A stretch of DNA of 64,000 nucleotides from Streptomyces longisporoflavus (lineage in GTDB: Bacteria; Actinomycetota; Actinomycetes; Streptomycetales; Streptomycetaceae), in NCBI RefSeq assembly GCF_014649775.1, contig NZ_BMTR01000021.1:1-64000 (forward strand), in the 5' to 3' direction. A program made the position numbers and the translations under genes. How positions within the stretch are numbered: the first letter of the stretch is position 1; each line of letters starts with the position of its first letter. Positions 49,333-57,458 of the stretch are shown in pieces. The notes beneath the pieces were generated by a model. The model was not told the origin of the DNA, did not search any database, and saw only the letters and a program-made list of their open reading frames with translations.

Positions 49333-50241
49333 ATGACCGCTGACTCTTCTCCCGACCGGCGCCTGGCCCGCGCTCTGGCCAGCCTGCGTGGACTGGCGGT
49401 GGGGGACGCACTGGGCTCACAGTTTTTCGTGCCCGCGAACTACCCGCTGCTGAAGCGCCGGGAAGTGCCCTCTGGCCCCTGGCAGTGGACCGACGACACC
49501 GAGATGGCCTGCTCCGTGTTCACGGTCCTGGTCGGACACGACCGCATCGACCAGGACGCGCTCGCCCGCTCCTTCGCCGAGCATCACGACTTCGACCGCG
49601 GTTACGGCCCCGCCGTGAACCGCCTGCTCAGGCTGGTCCGGGAGGGCGGAGACTGGCGTGAGCTGGCCTCCGCGCTGTTCAAGGGGCAGGGCTCCTGGGG
49701 GAACGGCGCGGCCATGCGGATCGCCCCGCTCGGTGCCTGGTACGCGGACGATCCGGAGCAGGCGACACACCAGGCCGAGATCTCCGCGTACCCCACCCAT
49801 CAGCACCGCGAGGCGGTCGTCGGAGCCATGGCGGTGGCCGCCGCCGCGGCACTGGCCGCCGACCCCGCCGGGCCGCCCGCGCCGAAGACGCTGCTCGACG
49901 GCGTCATCGACCTGGTGCCGCGCAGTGCCGTGGGGGCGGGGCTGCGCCGGGCTCGCGACATGCTCGATTACGGGGACGCGGCGACCGTCGCCGCGGTCCT
50001 CGGCTGTGGCCGCCGTACGACCGCCCATGACACGGTGCCGTTCGCCCTCTGGTCGGCCGCCCGTGGCCTCGGCGACTTCGAGCGGACCTTCTGGGCTACC
50101 GCTCAAGTGGGCGGCGACATGGACACGACCTGCGCCATCGCTTGCGGAGTGGTCGCCTCCGGTGAGGGCGGCGCGCCCCCCGGTGAGTGGCTGGAGCAGA
50201 CCGAGGCGCTGCCGGGCTGGGTGCCGGTCGCGGCGGATTGA
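49333..50241 (+). CDS. ADP-ribosylglycohydrolase family protein
   Basis: This 302-residue protein of the DraG/ARH family has the binuclear magnesium motifs: GDALG near residue 24, WTDDTEM near 51, GNGAAMRIAPLG near 120, and GGDMDTTCAIACGV in the C-terminal part. Such enzymes remove ADP-ribose from proteins, DNA or small molecules in the cytoplasm. The start at ATG 49333 has GGCAGGGCG just upstream, 12 bases after the phosphatase gene. The pairing of a phosphatase and an ADP-ribose hydrolase may mean joint processing of nucleotide conjugates, which is inference. All metal-binding residues appear intact, so activity is expected. Confidence 0.9.
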   Translation: MTADSSPDRRLARALASLRGLAVGDALGSQFFVPANYPLLKRREVPSGPWQWTDDTEMACSVFTVLVGHDRIDQDALARSFAEHHDFDRGYGPAVNRLLRLVREGGDWRELASALFKGQGSWGNGAAMRIAPLGAWYADDPEQATHQAEISAYPTHQHREAVVGAMAVAAAAALAADPAGPPAPKTLLDGVIDLVPRSAVGAGLRRARDMLDYGDAATVAAVLGCGRRTTAHDTVPFALWSAARGLGDFERTFWATAQVGGDMDTTCAIACGVVASGEGGAPPGEWLEQTEALPGWVPVAAD

Positions 50242-50639
50242 TCGCGGCGGACTGATTGCGGAGGGCTGATCGCGGGGTGCGGCGCGGCCCGTGTGGTGGT
50301 CCCGGCGGGCTGGTCCCGGGTGCGGCCGGTGTGGTGGTCCCGGCGGGGGGTCCTGGGGCGCGGCCTGATTGACGGTCGCGGTGCGTATGTGGCTAGCCCT
50401 GTGCCCCTATGGCTGCCGTGGTGGGCCTGCGGGCAGCCGTGCTGCGCGCGTGCGTGACTGTCACGGTCATGCCACAGCCTGGCCGGCGCGGGGGCCCGCG
50501 CCGACGGCCCGGCTACTCTTGCCGCAGGCCGCGAGTTGATCATGACTTGCGTGCGCTCAACGAGATGCCGGTCGCCCGGCGGCCCCGCCACGCGTGCGTG
50601 CCGTCAGCTGCATGTGCGGTCCGGCCGGGAGGGGGTCCC
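50242..50639. other. Intergenic region with 26-bp direct repeats, no gene seen
   Basis: This gap of about 400 bases contains two near-identical 26-bp copies (GCGGCCCGTGTGGTGGTCCC and following bases) at 50284-50309 and 50322-50347. The word GATCGCGGCGGACTGAT is repeated in part just before them. No coding frame with a good start is seen. Confidence 0.6.
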
Positions 50640-52301
50640 GTGTCCGATACACCGTCCACGCCTGAACCATCAGACTCAGATTTGGGAGATCCACCAAGAG
50701 ATGCAACAAGGCGTTCAGTGGCGCGCAGCGGCGGGGCGGTTCCCGAAGGACCCGAGGACGCCGTGCCCGGTCCGCGTGTCGCGCCGGGGAGCCCGAGCCA
50801 AGGCGACTGGGCGTACCCGGTGGGCAAGACGGAGCCCCTGCTGGCCGACCTGAGGGCCGAACCGCCGGCTCCGATCCGGACGGGCACGCTCGGCGCGGTC
50901 TGCGCGACGGGCCTGCTGAGCATGCTGCTCCTCGGCGACGGGCTCGCACTCAATCTGCTGATCGTCGCTGTGCCCGCGGCGCTCGCCGCGTACTTCGCCG
51001 CCGAGCAGGCCGGTCGCAGGCCGCGCCCCTGGACATTGGTCTGGGCGATCGGTGGCCTCGGGCTGCTGGTGGTACCCGCCCTGCGCGACGCGGCCTGGCC
51101 CTCGTTCCTCGCCGTCGTCTCCGCCCTGGCGCTCGGCTCGCTCGCCCTGCATGGCTCCCGCACCTGGCCCGGCATCCTGCTCGGCCCGCTCGGGCTCTTC
51201 GAAGCGGTGCTATCGGGTCCGGGCTGGGGCTGGCAGGGGGTGCGGAGCCGTGCGAGCGGGTCCAGGAGCGGTCCCGTACTGCGGTCGGCTGCGGTGACCG
51301 CCGTGCTGCTACTGGTCTTCGGCGCGCTGTTCGCCGGGGCCGACGCGGCCTTCGCGGGCCTGCTGGGTGATCTGCTGCCGGACGCTTCAGTCGGCGAGGG
51401 GCCCTGGCGCCTGCTGCTGTTCGCGGCCGGTGTCCTCGGGGCGCTCGCAGCGGCGCGCACCGCTGCCTCGCCGTTGCGCTGGGACCGGCTCGTCGTGGGC
51501 CCCGGTCGGGAGCGGGGCCGCGTGGAGTGGGCGCTGCCGCTGATCGTCCTGAACCTGCTGTTCGCGGCGTTCAACGTGGTGCAGCTCGCCGTGCTTTTCG
51601 GCGGCTATGACGCGGTGCTCGAAAAGACCGGCCTCTCGTACTCCGAGTACGCGCGCCAGGGCTTCTGGCAGCTGCTGCTCGCCACACTGCTCACCCTGCT
51701 CGTCATCGTCCTCGCCCTGCGCTGGGCACCGCGTGACGGGGCTCGCGACCGTGGCCTGGTGCGGGCTGTGCTCGGCACGCTCTGCGTCCTCACGCTGGTC
51801 GTCGTGGCATCGGCGGTGCGACGTATGGACATGTACGTCGACGCGTACGGTCTGACCCGGTTGCGGGTGTCTGTCGTGGCCGTGGAGCTCTGGCTCGGCC
51901 TGGTCATCGTGCTGATCATGGCGGCGGGGGTGTGGGGCGCACGCTGGCTGCCGCGCGCCGTCGCCGCGAGCGCTGCGGCGGGTGTGCTGGCTTTCGGACT
52001 CCTTTCGCCTGACGGCCTCGTCGCCGAGCGCAATGTCCAGCGCTATGAGGACGCCGGGAAGTTTGACCTGGAGTACGCGCGTGGGCTGTCCGCCGATGCC
52101 GTACCGGCCATCGACGAGCTGCCGGAGCCGCTGCGGTCCTGCGTTCTTGAGGGCATCGCAGACAGCCTCGGGTCCGAGCGCGACCCTTGGTATGCCACCA
52201 GCCTCGGAGAGTCGCGGGCCAGGGAGATCATCGAGGCGCGACCGCCCGAGGTCGGCCCGGGGGATTGCAAAGACTCCGAACGGGAGACTTCGTACCGCTG
52301 A
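50640..52301 (+). CDS. DUF4173/DUF4153-type multi-pass membrane protein
   Basis: This 553-residue protein starts at GTG 50640 after GGGAGGGGG; the longer frame upstream is noncoding. The first 85 residues are hydrophilic and acidic. About ten to twelve hydrophobic helices follow, for example LGAVCATGLLSMLLLGDGLALNLLIVAVPAALAAYFA and WALPLIVLNLLFAAFNVVQLAVLFGG. The latter lies ahead of SYSEYARQGFWQLLLATLLTLLVIVLALR, which is characteristic of the DUF4173 (PF13687) group. The C-terminal 100 residues are hydrophilic (LEYARGLSADAVPAIDELPEPLRSCVL). It is an integral membrane protein of unknown role. A hairpin follows the stop. Confidence 0.82.
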   Translation: MSDTPSTPEPSDSDLGDPPRDATRRSVARSGGAVPEGPEDAVPGPRVAPGSPSQGDWAYPVGKTEPLLADLRAEPPAPIRTGTLGAVCATGLLSMLLLGDGLALNLLIVAVPAALAAYFAAEQAGRRPRPWTLVWAIGGLGLLVVPALRDAAWPSFLAVVSALALGSLALHGSRTWPGILLGPLGLFEAVLSGPGWGWQGVRSRASGSRSGPVLRSAAVTAVLLLVFGALFAGADAAFAGLLGDLLPDASVGEGPWRLLLFAAGVLGALAAARTAASPLRWDRLVVGPGRERGRVEWALPLIVLNLLFAAFNVVQLAVLFGGYDAVLEKTGLSYSEYARQGFWQLLLATLLTLLVIVLALRWAPRDGARDRGLVRAVLGTLCVLTLVVVASAVRRMDMYVDAYGLTRLRVSVVAVELWLGLVIVLIMAAGVWGARWLPRAVAASAAAGVLAFGLLSPDGLVAERNVQRYEDAGKFDLEYARGLSADAVPAIDELPEPLRSCVLEGIADSLGSERDPWYATSLGESRAREIIEARPPEVGPGDCKDSERETSYR

Positions 52302-52314
52302 AGTGCCCTCCGGC

Positions 52315-52344
52315 GGACCGGCGCCTTTACGAGCTCGCCGGTCC
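52315..52344. terminator. Hairpin after the DUF4173 gene
   Basis: GGACCGGCG (52315-52323) and CGCCGGTCC (52336-52344) pair with a 12-base loop, 13 bases past the stop. The rest of the 258-base gap to the convergent MFS gene holds GTGGC-rich simple repeats (about 52391-52440) and no gene. Confidence 0.65.
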
Positions 52345-52559
52345 GGCCGTCTGCGGCACGCAGCCTCCAGCCGCACGACGCAGGCGAGGCCGTGGTGGCT
52401 GTGGCTGTGGCCGTAGCTGTGGTGGTGGCCGTGGGGTCGTCCGCCTCGGGGCTGGGCCAGCCTGGTGCGTGCTCGCCTGCGTGGGGGCCTCCTCGGTGAG
52501 GCCGGCGAGTGCCGGGCCGCCCCCTCGCCGTCGAGGGCGGTCCCGCACGCACGCTCCCC

Positions 52560-54116
52560 TCAGCCGCCGGCAGGTCCCGCCGCGCTTGCCGTACCGGCCA
52601 GCGCGTCCAGGTCGCTCTTGCGCACTCGGACCAGCACCACGGCGGTGACAAGGGCGAGCAGGGCCATGGCGACGGCCGGTATGAAGGCCGTGGAGATTCC
52701 CTCGGACAGCACCTCGTGTGCCCACGGCGGCGGCAGCTCGCCGGTCTTGGCGAAGGCGGCCTTCTGTTCCGGCGACGCGGTCGCCATGAAGTCCGCCACC
52801 TGTTCCTTGCCTTCGTTCCGGCTGGCCGTGCCGAACACGGTGGTCAGGATGGCGAGGCCGAGCGAACCGCCTACCTGCTGCGTCGCGTTGAGCAGGCCGG
52901 ATGCCGCGCCTGCCTCGTGTTGAGCCACTCCGGAGACGGCCGTCAACGTAAGGGTCACGAAGTTCAGACCCATGCCGAAGCCGAACAGCAGCATCGGACC
53001 GAGCACCCCGCCCACGTACGAACTGTCCGGGCTGACGAAGGTCTGCCAGCCGAGTCCGACGGCGACGAGAGCCGAGCCGACCACCATGAACGGCTTGGGC
53101 CCGAGGACCGGAAGCAGCCGTTGGGAGATGCCGGCGCCCGCCACGATCGCGACCGTGACCGGCAGGAAGGCGAGGCCCGCTTCGATCGGGGTGTACCCCA
53201 GTACGTTCTGCACGAAGAGCACGATGAAGAAGAACATCCCGAACATCGCGGCGGCCAGGCTCAGCATGATCACGTACGAGCCCGAGCGGTTGCGGTCGGC
53301 GAACATCTTCAGCGGAGTGATCGGCTCCTTCGCCCGGCTCTCGATCAGGACGAAGACGAGAAGCAGCACGACCGCCGAGCCGAACGAGGCCAGCGTGAGA
53401 CCGTCGCTCCAGCCCTCCTCGGCAGCCCTGATGAATCCGTAGACCAGGGAGACCATGCCGAGGGTCGACGTGAGGGCGCCGGCGAAGTCGAACCGGCCCG
53501 GATGACGCTCGGACTCACTGATGTAGAGCGGAGCGAGGAAGGCGATCAGGATGCCGATGGGTACGTTCACGAACAGCACCCAGCGCCAGTCGAGCCACTC
53601 CGTGAGCATGCCGCCTGCCAGCAGGCCGACGGCGCCACCGCCTGCGGAGACGGCCGCGAAGACGCCGAACGCGCGGTTGCGCTCGGGGCCTTCGGGGAAC
53701 GTCGTGGTGATGAGCGCCAGCGAGGTGGGCGAGGCGATCGCGCCACCTACGCCCTGCAGGGCACGCGCGGCCAGCAACTGCCAGGGCTCCTGCGCGAATC
53801 CGCCGAGAAGCGAGGCGAGGGTGAAGAGAAGGATGCCGGCCATGAAGACCCGGCGGCGGCCGAGGATGTCACCGGCGCGGCCACCGAGAAGCAGCAGTCC
53901 GCCGAAGGTGAGGGTGTACGCGCTGACGACCCAGGTGAGATCGGTCGTAGAGAACTCGAGCGCATCCTGGATGTGCGGGAGCGCGATGTTCACAATCGTC
54001 GCGTCGAGGACCACCATGAGTTGGCAGGCCGCGATGACGGTCAGGGCGATTCCGGGGCGGCTTCCTCTGCGTGCCGCGCCGGGCTTCTGATCTTGAATTA
54101 ACTGAGAGGTTGTCAC
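52560..54116 (-). CDS. DHA2-family MFS drug efflux transporter (TTA codon)
   Basis: This 518-residue, 14-helix transporter of the EmrB/QacA group has motif A GGRAGDILGRRRVFMAG, motif B region LLAARALQGVGGAIASPTSLALI, motif C GGGAVGLLAGGMLTEWLDWRWVLFVNVPIG, and the membrane-embedded Asp in VVLDATIVNIALPHIQ. It should export toxic organic compounds by proton antiport. The GTG at 54116 gives N terminus MTTSQLIQDQ, whose sixth codon is TTA (54099-54101), so translation would need the bldA tRNA. It is divergent from a TetR repressor with two matching operators between them. The best-supported model is drug-inducible efflux, further limited to late growth by the TTA codon. Confidence 0.92.
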   Translation of the reverse strand: MTTSQLIQDQKPGAARRGSRPGIALTVIAACQLMVVLDATIVNIALPHIQDALEFSTTDLTWVVSAYTLTFGGLLLLGGRAGDILGRRRVFMAGILLFTLASLLGGFAQEPWQLLAARALQGVGGAIASPTSLALITTTFPEGPERNRAFGVFAAVSAGGGAVGLLAGGMLTEWLDWRWVLFVNVPIGILIAFLAPLYISESERHPGRFDFAGALTSTLGMVSLVYGFIRAAEEGWSDGLTLASFGSAVVLLLVFVLIESRAKEPITPLKMFADRNRSGSYVIMLSLAAAMFGMFFFIVLFVQNVLGYTPIEAGLAFLPVTVAIVAGAGISQRLLPVLGPKPFMVVGSALVAVGLGWQTFVSPDSSYVGGVLGPMLLFGFGMGLNFVTLTLTAVSGVAQHEAGAASGLLNATQQVGGSLGLAILTTVFGTASRNEGKEQVADFMATASPEQKAAFAKTGELPPPWAHEVLSEGISTAFIPAVAMALLALVTAVVLVRVRKSDLDALAGTASAAGPAGG

Positions 54117-54139
54117 TATGGGTCCCCCACAAGTGCGTT

Positions 54140-54159
54140 AGTGAACGTCACCGTTCACT
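54140..54159. promoter_or_regulatory. TetR operator O1
   Basis: AGTGAACG (54140-54147) and CGTTCACT (54152-54159) form a perfect inverted repeat with a four-base spacer. It is 24 bases from the MFS start and identical in arms to O2, so it most likely represses the efflux gene. Confidence 0.85.
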
Positions 54160-54187
54160 GTCCCGTCCACGGTAGTGACTTCCCCTC

Positions 54188-54207
54188 AGTGAACGCAACC
54201 GTTCACT
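54188..54207. promoter_or_regulatory. TetR operator O2
   Basis: AGTGAACG (54188-54195) and CGTTCACT (54200-54207) repeat the O1 arms exactly with spacer CAAC. The match extends one further base on each side. It is 34 bases ahead of the TetR start, suggesting autoregulation. O1 and O2 centres are 48 bases apart. Confidence 0.85.
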
Positions 54208-54241
54208 GACACTGCCTCGTTCGCTCAACGGAGAGATATCG

Positions 54242-54856
54242 ATGGTTACTTCGCGCTGGAACGCCGCCTCCGCTCCGACGGCTGCCCTGCGCCGGCGGGG
54301 TCCTGTCCTGGAACGGGCGATCCTTGATGCCGCACTCGAGCAGCTCAGCACCGTCGGCTGGAACGGACTGACGATGGAAGGTGTGGCCGCGAGCGCGCAG
54401 ACCGGCAAAGCGGCGGTCTACCGTCGCTGGCCCTCCAAGGAGGACCTCGTCGTGGACGCCCTGCAGGCCGGTCTTCCGAAGCTCGACTCCGCACCGGACC
54501 GCGGCGGGGTCAGGGAGGATCTCCTTCAGCTGTGCCGGCAGATGCGTGAGGCGATGTACTCGCGGCCCGGATTCGCTCTGCGCGCCGTTCTTCACGAGTG
54601 CGACACGGTGACGGCCGAGAGGTTTCACGCGGTGATCTTCGACGGAGTCATCGGGCCGAGCGTGGAGATGATCAAAGAGGTCCTGCGCCGGGGAGTCGAG
54701 CGCGGAGAGGTGCGCGCCGATGCCCTGGACCCGTACGTGTGCGACGTTCTTCCGGCGATGATGATGTACCGCTCCAAGGTGTGCGGGAGCGAATGGGGGG
54801 ACGAAGAGTTCACCGAACTGATCGATCAGGTCATGGTTCCGCTGCTTCGTCGGTAG
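54242..54856 (+). CDS. TetR-family transcriptional repressor
   Basis: This 204-residue regulator has an N-terminal helix-turn-helix (LERAILDAALEQLSTVGWNGLTMEGVAASAQTGKAAVYRRWPSKEDLVVDAL) and a C-terminal ligand-binding domain (about 85-204). The ending DPYVCDVLPAMMMYRSKVCGSEWGDEEFTELIDQVMVPLLRR matches the group in which a TetR_C_11-like domain is found. ATG 54242 follows GGAGAG. It is divergent from the DHA2 efflux pump and is expected to bind the two AGTGAACG-N4-CGTTCACT sites between the genes and release them on binding a drug. The rnhB gene starts 48 bases after its stop, on the same strand, but is likely separate. Confidence 0.92.
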   Translation: MVTSRWNAASAPTAALRRRGPVLERAILDAALEQLSTVGWNGLTMEGVAASAQTGKAAVYRRWPSKEDLVVDALQAGLPKLDSAPDRGGVREDLLQLCRQMREAMYSRPGFALRAVLHECDTVTAERFHAVIFDGVIGPSVEMIKEVLRRGVERGEVRADALDPYVCDVLPAMMMYRSKVCGSEWGDEEFTELIDQVMVPLLRR

Positions 54857-54903
54857 GCCTGGGTGTCGCGGGTGGCATGCGGCGGCGTACGCTGTCTGGC
54901 GCC

Positions 54904-55605
54904 ATGCCGTACGAACCACCCACCCACACCGTCGAGCGCTCCCTTCGCGCTACCACCGGAGCGAAGATCGTTGCCGGTGTCGACGAAGTCGGGCGCGGCG
55001 CGTGGGCGGGACCGGTCACCGTCTGTGCGGCGATCACGGGACTGCGCAGGCCGCCCGAAGGGCTCACCGACTCCAAGCTGATCACTCCCAAGCGGCGCAC
55101 CGCGCTCGCCGTGGAGCTCGAGAGCTGGGTCACGGCCCATGCCCTGGGGCACTCCTCGCCGGAGGAGATCGACGACATGGGGATGACCGCCGCACTGCGG
55201 CTCGCCGCGGTGCGTGCCCTGGAGGCGCTGCCGGTGCGTCCGGACGCGGTGATCCTCGACGGGAAGCACGACTACCTCGGGGTTCCCTGGCAGGTTCGTA
55301 CGGTGATCAAGGGCGATCAATCCTGTGTGGCCGTCGCTGCGGCGTCGGTGATCGCCAAGGTTCGGCGCGACAAAATGATGGCCGAACTGGGTATCGAACA
55401 TGCAGACTTCGGTTTTGCGGCCAACGCCGGCTATCCGTCGCCGGTGCACAAGGCCGCTCTGGCGGAGCGGGGGCCCACCCCGTACCACCGGATGTCGTGG
55501 GCGTATCTTGATGCGTTGCCCCAGTGGCGGCACCTCAAGAAGGCCCGCAGCTGGGCGGATGGGGGCGTTCCGGAGATCGAGGGCCAGCTCGGCTTCGATT
55601 TCTGA
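54904..55605 (+). CDS. rnhB: Ribonuclease HII
   Basis: This 233-residue enzyme removes RNA from RNA-DNA hybrids and single ribonucleotides in DNA. The active site has Asp27-Glu28 (VAGVDEVGRGAWAGPV), a third Asp in AVILDGKHDY and a fourth in the helix of the segment VIAKVRRDKMMAEL. NAGYPSPVHKAAL is the characteristic later motif. The N-terminal extension YEPPTHTVERSLRATTG is common in actinomycetes. ATG 54904 lies in the sequence GCCATGCCG with no strong ribosome binding site, but the N-terminal sequence fits family length. It ends 77 bases before the next gene, whose promoter region contains a palindrome. Confidence 0.93.
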   Translation: MPYEPPTHTVERSLRATTGAKIVAGVDEVGRGAWAGPVTVCAAITGLRRPPEGLTDSKLITPKRRTALAVELESWVTAHALGHSSPEEIDDMGMTAALRLAAVRALEALPVRPDAVILDGKHDYLGVPWQVRTVIKGDQSCVAVAAASVIAKVRRDKMMAELGIEHADFGFAANAGYPSPVHKAALAERGPTPYHRMSWAYLDALPQWRHLKKARSWADGGVPEIEGQLGFDF

Positions 55606-55645
55606 TCCCTCCGGCAGTTCCACTCGCACTCATGTGCCACCCGCT

Positions 55646-55660
55646 GATGCGTCACGCATC
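55646..55660. promoter_or_regulatory. Palindrome ahead of the helicase-fragment-like gene
   Basis: GATGCGT (55646-55652) and ACGCATC (55654-55660) are exact complements around one C. It ends 23 bases before the ATG at 55683, a position suited to an operator. No binding protein can be named. Confidence 0.45.
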
Positions 55661-55682
55661 GGCATTTGATAGACAACAACGC

Positions 55683-56357
55683 ATGCCTCTCAGTCCCGAG
55701 GAGCCTCAGATTCCCGAGAGTGCCCAGGGTCCCCGCGTGACCCCGGCCAGTGGCCGCACCACGCCGACCCCCCGCCCCGTACCCGGCCCGCGTCCCGCAG
55801 CCGTGCCGCGCCCAGGCCGACCGGGCCCCGCCCGGCCGACGCCGCCGGCGCAGCGCACTTCGCGTGAGCCGGCCGTAACGCCCGGGCCGTCCGCCCCGGC
55901 TGCTTCCGGATCTTCCGCCGTTCCCGCTGGTTCCACCGCGGGCTCCGCCACGGCTGTCGGCGCTTCGGTGCCGCAGATCCAGCTGATCCCGGCTTCCGTC
56001 GAGGGGGCGCTCGACGCCGCCGAGGAAGCTGTCGACCTGCTGCTCGACTCGGGCCGCGCTCCGGGTGAGGTGCTGGTGATCACCACCGGCGACCCGCACC
56101 CGTGGGCCACGCACGAGCTGTCGTTCGGCGAAGCCTCCTACTGGGCTCAGCACGACGCGGGAGACGACGTCTTCTACGCCGACGCCGCTGCCCTGGACCG
56201 TGCCGCGTCCCGCCCCGTGGTCGTCGTCGCCCTCAACGGCGGCAGCGAGGAGACCGCGGTCGGCGCCCTGCCGACGGCGCTCACCCGGGCAGGAGTCCTG
56301 TTGATCGTCTGCGGCGACCCGCAGCGGATCAACGCGATGCTCGGCGCAGGCGTCTGA
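55683..56357 (+). CDS. Unknown protein with Pro-rich N terminus and helicase-C-terminus-like domain
   Basis: This 224-residue protein starts at ATG 55683 (an upstream ATG at 55632 is possible). The first 95 residues are Pro/Arg/Ala-rich and probably disordered. The remaining 125 form a globular domain: VEGALDAAEEAVDLLLDSGRAPGEVLVITTGDPHPWATHELSFGEASYWAQ, then DDVFYADAAALDRAASRPVVVVALNGG. The order of these elements recalls the C-terminal part of actinobacterial NERD/UvrD-like superfamily 1 helicases, where a segment with LLTTG.HP....E and YW...... DEVFYG...GFKGLERP.VVLALN is found. There is no Walker A site here, so it cannot be a helicase itself. It may be a truncated or regulatory relative. 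It sits between rnhB and recQ-linked genes. Function unknown. Confidence 0.6.
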   Translation: MPLSPEEPQIPESAQGPRVTPASGRTTPTPRPVPGPRPAAVPRPGRPGPARPTPPAQRTSREPAVTPGPSAPAASGSSAVPAGSTAGSATAVGASVPQIQLIPASVEGALDAAEEAVDLLLDSGRAPGEVLVITTGDPHPWATHELSFGEASYWAQHDAGDDVFYADAAALDRAASRPVVVVALNGGSEETAVGALPTALTRAGVLLIVCGDPQRINAMLGAGV

Positions 56358-56406
56358 CGCTCTTCACCGTCTGACACCTGCGCTGCGGTGTTCCGGCTTC
56401 GACTGC

Positions 56407-56455
56407 CTGAAGACTGAAGACTGAAGGCTGAAGTCTGATGCCGGATGCCGGATGC
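56407..56455. repeat. Seven tandem 7-bp repeats
   Basis: The sequence is CTGAAGA twice, CTGAAGG, CTGAAGT, CTGATGC, then CGGATGC twice, 49 bases without interruption. It lies in the noncoding gap between convergent genes (56358-56607). The gradual drift along the array suggests slippage with decay. Confidence 0.85.
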
Positions 56456-56607
56456 CCCAGGGTTGGGTGGGCGGCGTCGGGTGGGCTTGAGCCGTTGGTT
56501 GCGTCGCGCATCGTGCGACACGGGCGGCGGCGTGCGACCGGTTCATGCCGGCGGCCCGCCTGTCGGTGTCCCGGTGTCCCGGTTCGTGCGGCAGGCCGGC
56601 GGACGCC

Positions 56608-57246
56608 TCAGCGTGCCGCCGCTCGGCGCAGTACGTCGGACGCCGCGCCGCCGGTGCGTGGTGGTGGAGGATCGGTTTCGGCGAAGGCCTCGGGGCGTGA
56701 GCCGGAACTCGGCCGCCGGCCGCCACGGCCCTCGCCGAGCACCTGCCAGCCGTCCGGGGTCAGCGTGATGTAGGCGCCGCACCGCAGGCCGTGCAGCGTG
56801 CACGCGTCCCGCAGCCCCCACATCCACGCCCCGTCCTCCTGCGTCCAACGCGCGTCACCGTCCCGGCAGTAGAGCAGGACGGCGGTGCGCACCGGAGTAC
56901 GGCGGCGCAGGTCGTGCGGGATGACCCTGCGCAGCTGCGCGAGCAGCGCGTTACGGAAGACCCAGCCGTCCGCCGCGCTCGGCCGCCGGGTGAACGAAGC
57001 GCTCGCCCTGAGCCGTTCCTCCGGATCGAGTACGGCGACGACCGCTGTCGCGGGCGTCGGACGATGCCGGGCATGCAGGCCGCTGACGACCTCACGCGGA
57101 TTGCGCAGCAAGGGGATCCCCGCGGCTGACCACTCCGCGGGCTCGAGCATCCGGACCAGTGGATTGGCGGAATCGGCCGGCACCTCAGCCGACGCCGAGA
57201 ACTCCGACATCGATGCCGCACCGGACGAAGAGAATCCGAAGGTCAC
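56608..57246 (-). CDS. Unknown protein, degenerate RadC/JAB-like domain (inferred)
   Basis: This 212-residue protein starts at GTG 57246 with GGGAGG three bases upstream. From about residue 35 it reads NPLVRMLEPAEWSAAGIPLLRNPREVVSGLHARHR, then AVVAVLDPEERLRASASFTRRPSAADGWVFRNALLAQL, VLLYCRDGDARWTQEDGAWMWGLRDACTLHGLRCGAYITLTPDGWQVLGE. The order VxVLD...RL...F, R.AL, LI..., a TQED-type segment and an L.G...YI.LTP end parallels the RadC MPN/JAB fold. The zinc motif NHPSG is replaced by RDGDA, so it should lack peptidase-type metal activity. The C terminus is Arg/Pro-rich. It lies 212 bases downstream of recQ on the same strand, which fits a DNA repair link. This is inference from motif order only. 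Confidence 0.55.
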   Translation of the reverse strand: MTFGFSSSGAASMSEFSASAEVPADSANPLVRMLEPAEWSAAGIPLLRNPREVVSGLHARHRPTPATAVVAVLDPEERLRASASFTRRPSAADGWVFRNALLAQLRRVIPHDLRRRTPVRTAVLLYCRDGDARWTQEDGAWMWGLRDACTLHGLRCGAYITLTPDGWQVLGEGRGGRRPSSGSRPEAFAETDPPPPRTGGAASDVLRRAAAR

Positions 57247-57458
57247 GGTCCTCCCTTCGGCTACGCGCCCAGAGGGCGGGGTCGGACTGTGGAGCGCACC
57301 GCGGCACAGCCCTGCCGGACCACGGGAGGCGCGCGGGGAGCGAGGCCAATTCTTCCCGTCGCACTGCCTTGCGGCAACGAGCAATTGGGTCCGCCGACCG
57401 GTATCTGACGATGCGCCACCTATATCCTTGCCCACGACGCCCCGCATTGACGCTTGGG

